This document shows positions 11,489-36,968 of a DNA stretch of 64,000 nucleotides, one piece after another. Positions within the stretch are counted from its first letter, which is position 1. Every line of letters starts with the position of its first letter. The DNA is from Mesostigma viride (Eukaryota; Streptophyta; Mesostigmatophyceae; Mesostigmatales; Mesostigmataceae). Where the stretch lies: contig RPFO01000104.1 of assembly GCA_009746045.1 (NCBI GenBank), forward strand, positions 5,586,395 through 5,650,394. The letters run 5' to 3'. A model generated the notes under the pieces. It was not told the origin of the DNA. It saw only the letters and a list, made by a program, of their open reading frames with translations, and did not search any database. The translations under genes and the position numbers were made by a program.

Positions 11489-14400
11489 GAATCGGCTGGT
11501 TGGGCCGGATTGCCTGTCATGAAGGTGGCGGTGCCATAAAGGACCGCACCTTTCATTCTCATTTTAAACGGACGAACAACCCATGATGGGTTCAGTCCGG
11601 CCAGCCTGGATGTTCCTCCTGCTTCACCCAGGGAAGCACAAGGAAAAGGTTATTGCTTAGCCTTCAAAAGCATCTGAAGAGGTTAGGCTTTTCCCGGTAA
11701 AAAGCCATCGAAGGGGTTATTGCTAAGCCTTTAACCCCTAAATGGTCTGAGATCCTGCCGATAAATCGGCTGGATCTTCACAATTTTGCAAACCAGATGC
11801 CATCCAACCTACCCATATCCAATGGCTGTCCTTGGGGGCCAAGCATGTCCATGAGTTGCCCTTCGGGTTGGTATATCACAACCTCACATATATGCAGGGT
11901 AGGCCATGTTTAACTGCCGTCAAAGTCAGGGGGGTCAAGACGCGCGTTTTCATTTTTGGTAGAATGTGCATTTTGAATTATGTTATAAGACCTAGGCACC
12001 TACCACTTCAGGGATGATAAACAATTAGTTGCTGAACAGTTTGAGCTATTGGGGTCATAATTTGGGTGGGTATACCAGCAGTTACACCCAGTACAGCCCA
12101 TAGGGGTACCGTTGGTAAAAAGCAACCAAGGGAGTAGGGGTGGGCATACTACCTCCTAATATGGCCACCAACCATGCCAAACAATACATTTCCCTTCCAC
12201 AATGATGGGGAAACATAACTGCATCATCACACTGCCCTTACATGGCACCTATGTGCAGGTGCCACCTTGTCCATGCACGTAGGTAACGTGGTACGGACAC
12301 CCTACGCAAGGCATGCATTCTAGGAGGCAGCCACCAACAAACTAGTGGTGTTGAGCCTATTTCAGCCTGCCCTAGCAAGGATAAACTAGGCCTAAGCTGC
12401 TATAGCTTGCCAGGTGATGGCCAGCACACCTGGTGGCACATGCTGTCAATGGGAAGCTTTTACTCACCGGTTACGTGCTTGATGATGCCACAGAGACCAG
12501 CCAACTGCCTCACACTCATGCAATATGTGTATGGGAAATGTATAACAAACATATATGGAGGTATTCAAACCCATACAGCCTCTAAAACTTATCACCATCA
12601 CCCTGTGGCAGGTCAACTGACTGAGGGAAGCATCTAAGAAGGGTGTTTTAGAAAGGGGCCAGGCCAGGGTCAAGAAAGAGCATGAATAGTGCAAAAAGAA
12701 TGTGCTACACAAGCTAGAACGTATATATAAACGTCAAACATCGATAGGAAAACGATGCTTAAGCTTTACCAGGCATGGATGGCGTTAACTTGGCCCAGGC
12801 GGTGGCCGCAAAATGGCGCATTTCGGCACACCAAAGTTGTGCAGCATGGTCGCTGGATTCGGCGATTTCTGGCCACCCTTGCACGTTTACGACTACTATG
12901 TATCATAAAAAGTACAAAGAAACCAATATATCCTTTAAAATACGCCGGAAAGGTATTGCTGTCAACGTTTCTATCGTCCGGCCTGATCGCAGTTTTTTCC
13001 AGCAAGAACGCTGCCGACACCTATCAAATGGCATTCCCGCGAACCAAAAATTGGCCTGTATCATCTTTAGGACGTTTAAAATCAATATCCTAAGTTTGGC
13101 CAGAAAATTCGAACGCAAACGTAAATGCCATGCGTGGGCGCAAGCCGCCATGGCCAGGTCGTCGTTTTCCGGAATGCACGTTGTACGTGAAAAAGTACCC
13201 TGACCCCTTGTACTTTGACCGGCCAGAACACCTCTATAACTTTGTCAAAAGTATGCAAACCCTAGTACCATGCTGTGAAGAATTTTATAAACTTTCGATC
13301 TTCTCAGCTAAACTTTTCCTAATTCTCAATAGATTTCGCGGCATCTGGTCCCCCGAGAAGGGGCCGATGCATCGGCTGGAACTCGATTTTTGGCGGAAAA
13401 TCGGCAGCAAGACCATTTAGGGGTTAAAAGCATGCATGTTGTTAAGGTTGTTGCTGATCCTGGAAAAGCATCTTGGAGCAGCTGGATTTTTTTTTTTCTT
13501 TTTGCTGCTGCCTGGAATGACGCCCTCTTTGGGCTTCCTTCTTTAGTGTGAGATGCCTTTCTTTCACTTTTTGCTCTCACGTTGTTGTGAGCTAAATAGT
13601 GGGGGGGGAGGTGGCATATCTCACACATGATTACTGCTGATAGTGGATGCATTCCAAGTAGCGGTAATGACCAGTCCAGGATGATATGGCACGCAAACGC
13701 GACAGCTGTCGCGTCCGTGATCTATCACGTCCGCAATTCAGATTTTAGCGTAATTCTGACGTCCGCAGCCTTGTGCGGGTTGCTATACCGCGGCCCGGTA
13801 CTGACGCCGCAGATCTCAATTGTACTCACGCGCCAAGTCTGCTGAATTTGCTGACGGAACTTTTGGGCGGACCTGAATTTCACTGACATTCGTACGTCAC
13901 AAGGGCAGTTTGCCGAATGCTGGTACGCAGCAAGCCGGCGAGGCACTGAGCAGATGTGCAATTTCAGGATTTCAACGTGGGACACCAGACACAAATGCAA
14001 GGAAGCCCCAGGCGGTGCCTGGCATAGCCGACAGATTTGCCCTTGTATATTTGTGTTCGCTTGACAGATAAAGCTTGAAGTTTAGCTTGTCGGAAATTAG
14101 ACAATGTTATGATTGGCTGATGTCTAAAGTGGCGCTAGTGGCGCCAGCCGCCAGGTTTGAGCTTTGAGCAGTATAGAAGGATGAGCAACGAACCATGGTG
14201 GTCGTTGTTCGTCCGTTTCTCTCCCTCACAACTGGTTTGTTGTCTTCATGGGGTGAAATAGTTCGAGCAGCCCGGAGCAGCGGCCCCCGTGAGTGGTTGC
14301 ATGCAGTCAGTTGCCATGAGGATGGACTGACGGATATGACAATGTATTGGTTTTGTTAAGAATGTGTGTAAGACTGAGAACGAGACAAGGGACAGGGCCT

Positions 14401-14623
14401 TCGGGCACCCTGGTCGTCGTTGGCAAGAATGCCAGTAGGAACTAGGTCGGGAACACACGCGCACTGCCGCCACAAGGGGCCTGCAGTGGCGTCAACCAAG
14501 GGACCTCACAGCTGCTCTTATAACTACAACATTACAACTCGACACTCTTTGTAATTCGTCATGTATCTCATTGGAATTGAAATGTCTTTTGGTTGCTTTA
14601 ATGATAAAGCATGGTCTCATTAA
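11489..14623 (+). repeat. R unit 4 (complete, split by piggyBac element P2)
   Basis: Unit R in two parts: 11489-11734 and 13428-14623. The split falls at a TTAA inside the unit (CCTTTAAAAGC in the intact copies), now duplicated on both sides of P2. It ends in TTAA at 14620-14623 and is followed by partial unit 5. Confidence 0.9.
11735..13423. mobile_element. Non-autonomous piggyBac-type element P2
   Basis: A 1689-bp insertion flanked by TTAA at 11731-11734 and 13424-13427. Terminal inverted repeats are 14 bp (CCCCTAAATGGTCT), the canonical CCC...GGG form. Perfect 14-bp palindromes lie just inside each end (GCCGATAAATCGGC at 11757-11770; GCCGATGCATCGGC at 13362-13375). There is no transposase. 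Its 12770-13195 segment matches P1 in the opposite orientation, including GCCACCGCCTGGGCCAAG versus GGCACCGCCTGGGCCAAG. The shared segment is broken by frame changes between the two copies, so it looks non-coding or decayed. Confidence 0.9.
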
Positions 14624-14715
14624 GAATCGGGTGGTTGGGCCGGATTGCCTGTCATGAAGGTGGCGGTGCCATAAAGGACCGCACCTTTCATTCTCATTTT
14701 AAACGGACGAACAAC
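14624..14715 (+). repeat. R unit 5 (3'-truncated, 92 bp)
   Basis: The first 92 bp of R, ending in GGACGAACAAC where LINE-like ORF1 sequence resumes. One difference from the other copies is GGGTGG for GGCTGG. It marks the right edge of the tandem array. Confidence 0.85.
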
Positions 14716-15258
14716 GGAGCGACACCTCCACCTGGGCGGACTTGCTTAAGCATCACACCACCTCCACCACCTCCACCATCGCGGCACAACTCAAGCAACA
14801 AGCCCTCGACCTTCGCGAGGCGGCCGAGCTCGACAAGCGCAGCCACAATGTCATCGTCAAGTGCTCACTTCGACCAGCCGGCAGGTGAGACCTCCACGAG
14901 TCTCCTTGAGGCAGTTAAGCGCGCCATTCTTGCCCCCATGTTACTCACTGGTGAGCTGGACATGTCGGTTGTCCGCCTCCCCCGCGCGCGGGGGAAGGCT
15001 GGCCCGGCACCCGTGCTCCTCACCTTTAAGTACATGACGGACAAGCTGGCGTTCCTTAAATGCGGCAAGAAGCTCTCGGAGACTCGCTTCACGCTGGACG
15101 ACGACTTGACCTTGGCCCAGCAACAGCGGCGACGCGAGCTATGGCCGACCTACCTTCAGCTCCGGCAGCGTGCAGGGGGGAAGCCGGTATACTGGAGGGG
15201 GGCGGTCATCCACGTTGACCACAAGCCCTGGCAGGCCCCTCCTGCCACTCCAGGCTAG
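14716..15258 (+). pseudogene. ORF1 C-terminal part (element 1, subfamily B)
   Basis: Carries the RNA-binding C-terminal half of the L1 ORF1p-like protein. The core reads LPRARGKAGPAPVLLTFK, then DKLAFLKCGKKLSETRF, TLDDDLTLAQQQRRREL and WPTYLQLRQRAGGKPVYW, ending at a TAG at 15256-15258. The spacing of basic residues, the DDDLT..Q..RRE block and the final W-containing strand follow the RRM plus C-terminal domain of L1 ORF1p. The first 160 bp show frame disturbance relative to the copy at 57500. It is disconnected from its N-terminus by the 8.9-kb insertion. Confidence 0.8.
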
Positions 15259-15746
15259 GGAATATACCAGTAGTGTAGATTAGATAGGCTTAGCCTTGCA
15301 AGTGGCCCACGCGCATGTGCGCCCATAATGGCCCCCATGGATGATGCTTTCAGTATCTAGCCGCGCCCAGCCTACAATGGGACCTCCCATGGATGATGCA
15401 TTAAGAATTTAGCCATGCGATGCCTATGCAGGGAGTTACTCTCTGCTGAGATGCCATGTGTACACCAGCTATAGCCTAGCCACATACCCTCCACCCCATA
15501 TGTCATGCAGGACTTCTAGGCCCTCTCCTCAAGCCCCCCCTGGGTGCCTGTGCTTGTTAAGGAGGCATGAACCATCATGGCGGTGCAGGTGCACCTTGTG
15601 CACCCAGAGCAGGTGACAGTTGTACATCCTCCACCTGCAGGTTGTAGCCCTGATTGTATTACAAACCCATAGATGCCCCTTTCTCAGGGCTATGTGTTAC
15701 ATATGCTCCCAACGGAGCTATGATTTTAATAAATTAATTAATTAAT
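15259..15746 (+). mobile_element. 3'UTR, terminal hairpin and (AATT)n tail of element 1
   Basis: Closely matches the 3'UTR at 58025-58443 (shared GTGGCCCACGCGCA, CCCATAATGGCCCCCATGG, GGAGTTACTCTCTGCTGAG). It ends with hairpin GCTCC-CAAC-GGAGC at 15705-15718 and tail TTAATAAATTAATTAATT. It supplies the 3' end that the copy at 54.5-60.1 kb has lost in part. Confidence 0.75.
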
Positions 15747-16110
15747 TGCATCCCAGCCACCCCGGCAGGATGCTGGCGACCTCCCGCCGCTCTCCTACGC
15801 GGACCTGCTGCGGTCAGTAGCAGGGGTAGCTTACATTCCCACCCTTGCATGAAGTAGCCTAGAATGTATTAAAAGCCATATCAAGGAGACAACCATATGC
15901 CCCTTCTCAGGGATATGTGCTACATTTACTCCCAACGGAGTGATGTTGATAATTAATTAATTGATTAATGTGCTCCCAACGGAGATATGTTCCAATTTCA
16001 CATAACATAGAAAAAAAAATTACACAAAATTTTTCTAATGAGATTAGCATAGTACTCCGTGGCATGCCTTTGCGCATGACACGCAAGTACTTACTTACTT
16101 ACTTCACATA
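15747..16110 (+). mobile_element. 3' ends of two further retroelement fragments
   Basis: 15747-15983 begins with a piece that can be read as LSYADLLRS, like the ADLLK stretch of ORF1, then a 3'UTR matching the intact element (ACCCTTGCATGAAGTAGC region). It ends in hairpin ACTCC-CAAC-GGAGT at 15928-15941 and an AATT-rich tail. A second hairpin (CTCC-CAAC-GGAG) follows near 15972. At 16035-16103 is a different 3' end (TAATGAGATTAGCATA ... CGCATGACACGCAAGTA) with an (ACTT)n tail. The same segment, without tail, lies at 36880-36941. Confidence 0.6.
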
Positions 16111-16599
16111 ACATAAAATTATGTTATGAATTTAACTTTTTGGTTAGTCTCTGGTTCTCTGGCCGTCTTATTGATAGTTGTCTGGGATGTGGCTGTTTGC
16201 TAAGTATCTATGGTGGCCGTAGCCAGTCAGAGCTATCCCTCTTGACATACCAGTGTGTTCAAGATCTTGGGACATGCCAACTTGTCAACACCAAGTCGCA
16301 GCGCACAGCAGATTATGGTGCCCACATAGTGGAAGCCTGATGTCCAGCATTGTACTGGCACATAGCATGGGTAATCGTGCTGCCCCAACGTGTTGCCTCC
16401 CTGGCACTTTCCGATCGGGTGCTAAGAAAAGTTTTTATGACTTATGTGGAATACAGAATTCCTCTGGCGAGATAACGGGGGCTGCCCCAAAGTATTGCCA
16501 TGCTGGCACTTTTCGTGGGTTGCAATGTGATCTTCCTGGAGGATTGGAACCTTTTCCTGGTGAACTGGATTTTGGAACTCAGGACTCCAGCGGGGTATC
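16111..16599. other. Spacer downstream of GCN5, nothing recognised
   Basis: No coding exon, RNA gene or repeat identified apart from a short ACATAACATAAAATTATGTTATG inverted repeat edge near 16105-16130. It lies between transposon 3' ends and the MITE at the GCN5 terminus. Confidence 0.3.
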
Positions 16600-16754
16600 T
16601 CAATGAGACAACCAGAGCATGCCTGAAATCTGGAGATGAGGGGTATATGTTTATCATCCTGAACGACTCGAACACGCGGACAAGATAACGGCAGGCTCCA
16701 GCTACCATGGTCCGGATTCTCCCGATTTCTGGCCTGCACTGGTTGTCTCATTGA
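16600..16754. mobile_element. MITE with 16-bp inverted repeats, 22 bp past the GCN5 stop codon
   Basis: Terminal inverted repeat TCAATGAGACAACCAG at 16600-16615, and its exact reverse complement at 16739-16754. Total 155 bp, no ORF. The right half recurs at 53788-53876, and the TIR sequence recurs twice near 42268 and 42330. The insertion lies in what should be the GCN5 3'UTR or terminator. Confidence 0.8.
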
Positions 16755-16776
16755 TGTTTACTTCGCTGCTTCCCCT

Positions 16777-32052
<15,276 letters not shown>

Positions 32053-32999
32053 TAGTAACGCCGGCTTTAACAGTTAGGAAAAAGCAGCTTCATCTGCTGG
32101 ACAACTTCTATTTTGTAGAACGCCTTGCATGCAAATCATGGCGAGCTTTTACGGGCCAATTTCTGTAGCTTCATGTGTACGAATCTACCCCCCTTATTAA
32201 ACCTTAATATTCTGATCAGACACTCCGCAAAGGTGAAAACTTAATATGTTTGTCGGCGTTTAATATGTTTAGATAGACGGTAGGCGATACGGTCTCTCTA
32301 CACGGGGTCTTTGTACACTGGGTTAACCCATGTGCGGCGTGGGAAACAACTGCACTGAACTGAACACTGGGTGAACATAAGTCACAACGGCACACGCCAA
32401 CACGTAAAACGCATATGATAACATAACGCATATGATGTGTTACAACTTCCACGCTGGCATCCCCCCAAGTCCCAACCCGGAAACCACGGAATTTTCCGGT
32501 GAAATCTTGGTGAAACGTTTTTTTTTTTTTTTTTTTTTTTTCCCATACACCAGTTAAGTTAACCCATGTACTTATGCCACAAATAGCCAAACACCTAGAT
32601 GTGCCTAACTTGGGGTGCCCGCATTATTAATAAGGCGCGCCCGCCTGCGACCATGGTACAGTAGCCATTGTACTGAAGATATATCGGCGTCCGGGATGAG
32701 TGTACTTTTAAAGACCTTATTCATCCCCATGAGTGCATGGAAGACTTCCTGCAGTGCGCCGGGGGCATCATTGTTAGGGCCCAGGTCCCATACTTTGTGT
32801 TGTTCCGTCGCCAGGAGCTACTGAGTATCCGTCGACGCATGGCCAGGTTCCAAGAGGATATAAACCAGCGGACCACGGCACCTCTAGTGTACTCGGCACG
32901 TCATAGCGTGAAGACGGTCTCGTTGCGTACTTGCCATATGGTGTGGAGCATCGTCGTGCGTAGCCATATCCAACTCAACTCAACGCCCCAGCCAGCCTC
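32053..32999. promoter_or_regulatory. GCN5 upstream region
   Basis: 5' flank of GCN5 on the minus strand, expected to hold its promoter. It contains a poly-T run of about 22 bp (32519-32540). A plus-strand stretch at 32737-32960 stays open and can be read as FLQCAGGIIVRAQ, but it has no stable start or recognisable family. It may be a transposon relic. Confidence 0.35.
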
Positions 33000-33201
33000 C
33001 CCCCCCACGTTTAAGATTGGGGTCCGACCAATCCGGGGCTCACGATCTAAAAGAATCTTATTACTACTGTGATTCGATTCTACCAAGTTCTGATACATTC
33101 TACTACAATTATACTACTAGTAGAGGTCAAATCCAGAGTCTCATGATCTTAATTAAACCTGTGCCAAATCTTAAACGTTGAGTTGAGTTGAGTTGAGTTT
33201 A
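33000..33201. mobile_element. MITE of the poly-C/TTTAAGAT family plus a (GAGTT)n tract
   Basis: Left end is a C run then ACGTTTAAGATTGG. Right end is CCAAATCTTAAACGTTG at 33164-33180. The interior GGGGTCCGACC is shared with 27889-28155. It is followed by about five GAGTT pentamers. A lone right-type end (GAATCTTAAACGTGTG) occurs at 33886-33901. Confidence 0.65.
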
Positions 33202-35349
33202 TTCCGGCCACGCCGGTGAACTGACAGGGCTATGAATAGTGGATCCAACGGCTGATCCTGCCTTATGGGGTGGCAAACAAGGTGAGAGCGTTGAGATACT
33301 TGACCCCTACATAGACTAGGCCTAGCTCGTACGCGGCTACTGAACGCCGGCCATGTTGCCGGGCCTAGCTACTTCAGAGCCAAGTATTAATGAGGTGAAA
33401 CATCAGAGCAGCTGCAGGCAGTACAACAGGATTGATTTCCCCCAAGGGGCCGGTGAAGTGTTGGATTCTCCAATTGCTTGTCGCTGGGAGCTCGCCGTGT
33501 CAACAGGGACGGTATGCCGACCGGCCTATCTACAATTTCTACATGCGGGCTGTGCGCCAGAAGGGAAAACAGGTCTGCCGGGATAGAGCCCAGCAGGGGA
33601 AAAAACTTGCTGCGGGCCGGTTACTCAACAGCCGGGTGGGCCTTGGGGAAGGCTTGGTCCAAGGGGTAGCCTGGAGGGATTACTTCCCCGGTGGCCAGAC
33701 TGGCCGGCTGGGGCCGGCCCCCCACGCCAGATGAGGCCTCACGCCAGATGGCCGCATGATCTAGAACCAATGAACCATGCACCTATCACTGCTCTTGTTG
33801 ACTTCGCCAAAATGGTCGTCCGCAGGAGCCGGTCTTCCGGGACGTGGGGGGGGGGAGGGTGCCGGGGGATGCTGGGGGTAGGGAGAATCTTAAACGTGTG
33901 TGTGTGGGGGGTGTATAAGTGGCCGAGGGCTGGATGTACATTTAGTATCAAATCCGAAAGGCTTGCGCATCACTCCCCGGAAAGGAGAACTTTTGCGGAT
34001 GACTGTAGGTGTAAGTTGGCGATGCCATGGTAACCGGAGACGTCCGTCCTATATAGTCAGCGAAAGTTGGTGCGAGAGGTCCCCAGTTCGATTTCGGTCG
34101 GATTCATTTGCAGATCGCGTTTTTCCGCGTTTTCCACGGCCCGGCACTGAACGCCAATGGTTTTCACCTTTGCGGAGTGCCTGATCAGCATTTAGTATCG
34201 GTGGCCGTAATATCGGGGCACTGGACATATGGACGGTTGCATCATCGGATACGCCCGCACTGGAGTCAGCTAGCTTGGCCTAAAATGAACACACACACAC
34301 TGCGGCTGGCCTGGCTTGTGGGCGTGCGCGTAGGCCATGTGCATGCCGACACGTGGCAATTGCTCGTGTGGGCCTTGCCCTGCCAGTTCGCGCGTCACTT
34401 GGGCTGGCCGGCCCAGGCGCGGCGCGCCTGGTACCCCAATACTCGGTCCGAATAGGGTACTTAATAGCTATTCGGCCGGATGGCCTGAATCAGTCAGATT
34501 CGATTAAGGTTCATGCGCTAATTAGCGCCATGTGCATGCATATTGAACTTCGGAAACTAGCTTTGGCTTGGCCAATGTGAGGCTTTTAGCCAATCAAAAT
34601 TGGGCTGGGCACGGCCCCATGTGGCGACTGGCGGGCGGGCGAGTCAACTGGCTTCGATCCCTGGTCATGCAATGCTCCCTTCTAAACCTCTCACCTGCCA
34701 CAAGTTTGCGGGCGGCCTAAGGCCTTCCGAGTTCCGAGTCACAGCTGTCTCGTGTCCCGAGCGCAGAATCTTGAAGCATACTGTGGCGTGGCGCGGCGCT
34801 TACTGGCCAGTCGCCAGTCAGCTAGTGAGCGCCTGGCGACCAACGCACGCGAGTGGACAGCCACGGGGCCTGGGGGCACTGGGCCATTGTTGACTGGCGG
34901 AAGCTACTACTAGTAGTAGTACTGTACTACTAGGGAGACTTGCGGCAGAGAGCCGGCTGGAACTTATGTCGACACGGCCAAGTGTGGCTCCCTAGGTGGT
35001 AGCTTTGGATTCAACACTGCCATTATGTGGCGACCAGCGACTGCCAAGTACATAGCACTGTCAGCACCACCACTTTGTGGCTTCTTGGGAACTGTCATTT
35101 GGGGGTGATATTGCCACAAATTGCTGAAACTGGCGCTACACCGCCACATTTGGCGAGCAAACGCCACTAATCGAAACACTGGCCTGAATACGTACCGAAT
35201 AGTCCGAATTATCCGCCGAATATTTCCGAATAGTTGAACACTGATGCCAGGCGAGCTGTGCTGGAGAGAGTACAGGTCGTCGATGCTGGGCTTGCCTCTC
35301 CTGGGCCGAGAAGCCGCTTGCGCGGGGCCCGGCGCTGCAGGCCGGACTT
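33202..35349. other. Intergenic DNA with no identifiable gene
   Basis: No exon or recognisable protein was seen on either strand. A TACTAC/TAGTAG-rich inverted patch lies at 34902-34932, and CCGAATA motifs recur near 34447-34500 and 35198-35235. A tRNA-like stretch near 34045-34105 is too decayed to call. Confidence 0.35.
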
Positions 35350-36061
35350 TCACCTTGCTGGCAACACTCGTGCAAAGGTCTCCTGGATGGGGCCAGTTTG
35401 GCCTGCCATCCATGCTGCCGACTCAATTGATGCGGATGCGGTCGTTGCCCAAATGATCGAAGCAGATCCACAATGAGGGTCCGGTGCAGGCGTTGTGCAA
35501 GCATGAGGTCCGTTTCCTGCCCAGGGACCTCCTACCGCAAAGAAACGTACCACAACACTGCGTGATCGTTGGTCGTCTTCAATTGCAGTCAATTGTGGGC
35601 CGCTGCCCCCCTCCGGGCAGCGTCCACCATCATTATCAAGGAGACCACCATCATTATAGCCGGCAATGTCAGCCTGCTTCACCATGGTTGCATATCTGGG
35701 AGGCGATGGGGCTGCCGGCTCGGGCGAGGTGGCCAGAGCTGCCTTCACCTCGGCCATGCATAGTGGTGCGTAGCGCGGAGGTGTCCTGGCGCAGAGTAGA
35801 CGACAGGCGGTCGAGCTGGGCGGCCATGGCCGCGACTGTCTGGTTGAGCTGTTGCAGGTCGGCTTCCGGGGAAGCACCGACTAGGAGTGCATGTTTGGCG
35901 GGGCCTTGCTCGGCGTCTTGGTAGGCGGCAATGAGGGCCCGGAGGCTGGGGGCCTGCGTGTGGCTCAAAAGAACACAGAGTCGGAGCTGGGGCTCGTTCA
36001 GATCGGCGATGTCGTCCATGGAGATGATGAAGCTGTCAGACGTGTGGGCAGCAGGGAGCAC
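35350..36061 (-). pseudogene. Decayed ORF1/Gag-like coding relic
   Basis: From an ATG at 36019 (or 36061) a minus-strand frame encodes a short helical, coiled-coil-like protein: DDIADLNEPQLRLCVLL, later LQQLNQTVAAMAAQLDRL. The frame then shifts near 35760 to one with AEVKAALATSPEPAAPSPP and RYATMVKQADIAG. A helical segment followed by a proline-rich linker resembles the head of retroelement nucleic-acid-binding proteins, but no domain can be named. It has several frame breaks. Confidence 0.4.
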
Positions 36062-36146
36062 ATGCGCATATGCGTGCTAAGCTAAGCCTGACTAGTCTAC
36101 ACTACTCACCTCTACCTTTATAAGCCTGTAGACCTTTCTTACAACA

Positions 36147-36670
36147 TAATTACCTATGGCCATTGCATGTTTGTATTGCACCGGCCACAGCCATATTTTG
36201 CGCGCCCCGGCACAATGCTGTGGAGAGAGCGCTCTGTGGCCTGCCCGGCCACTTGTGGCAGTGAGAGAAGCTACGGCGCCCTCCCTCCTTGTTACGTGTA
36301 TAGGGGTTGAAGATTCCTTTACCATGTACTGGTACCCACGTGACGCAGTTACGTGTTAATTTATTAAGTGAATTCGCGCTCGTTAAAATCCACAATCAAG
36401 GAATCATATATACTGCAGCCGAACAAGGGCCTGGCACCTGGAACCAGGTAGACACCTCCTCCTATATGGCAGGGTCCCCTTGTCCCATCGCAACCCACTG
36501 GCAAACTTGCGCGCGCCGGGCACCAGCGCGGCGCGACCCGGACCTATGTGACACAACTGCTTGAAGATGCAGGGCTTCTGGGACTATCCGTACTCCACGC
36601 CCGCATGATTGACAAGGAGAAACGGGCTGCCATCTGCGATAAGCACCTTCATGAGGGGTATGCTCCTGTT
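36147..36670 (+). repeat. Dispersed repeats X (copy 2) and Y (copy 2), side by side
   Basis: 36205-36360 matches 21280-21440, and 36440-36670 matches 5130-5390. The two lie about 80 bp apart here, while each occurs alone elsewhere in the window. The Y half can be read as TQLLEDAGLLGLSVLHARM, then DKEKRAAICDKHLHEGY, which looks like the end of an unrecognised transposon protein. Confidence 0.6.
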
Positions 36671-36956
36671 TTCTCCCCACGGGCCCCGCGGCCCGTTGCT
36701 AGCCAGGGTAGAAGTCCGCAGGTGGAGGTTATTGGTCCTGAGGATAGCCGCTACACTACCGCAGATCGTCTGCCATTACAGTAGAGGACAGCTCGGATGA
36801 GGATTACATCCCCATCTAGTGCTTAACGGTTGGGGAATGATGCAGACGATATTTGTTTAAACTTTTGTTTAATTATTTTCCTAATGAGATTAGCATAAAA
36901 CTCCGTGGCATGCCTTTGCGCATGACACGCAAGTACTTACTGAAGGGCTTGGCAGT

Positions 36957-36968
36957 GCATGCGATAAT
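36957..36968. repeat. Target-site duplication, left copy, of ORF1-only element A1
   Basis: GCATGCGATAAT, identical to 38971-38982 on the other side of the element. Confidence 0.9.

Larger units (their letters stand above)
5394..15746 (+). mobile_element. ORF1-only LINE-like element 1, interrupted by the R array and two piggyBac elements
   Basis: Plus-strand member of the 2.0-kb ORF1-only family. The 5'UTR signature (CCACGAGGTAGCC, then TGACGGCGGAG) lies at 5394-5510. ORF1 starts at 5635 and is cut after residue 51 at 5787. ORF1 resumes at 14716 and ends with a stop at 15256-15258. The 3'UTR runs to a 5-bp hairpin (GCTCC-CAAC-GGAGC, 15705-15718) and an (AATT)n tail ending at 15746. Compared with the full ORF1, roughly 450 bp of the middle is missing, so the 8.9-kb interruption (5788-14715) replaced target sequence rather than inserting cleanly. 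Without the interruption, and with the lost part added, the element would be close to 2 kb like its relatives. Confidence 0.8.

Noticed and set aside
34045-34105. tRNA-like stretch with partial acceptor pairing and AGTTCGATT
   Set aside because: About 61 nt, the T-stem does not pair and the anticodon arm is missing; at most a relic.
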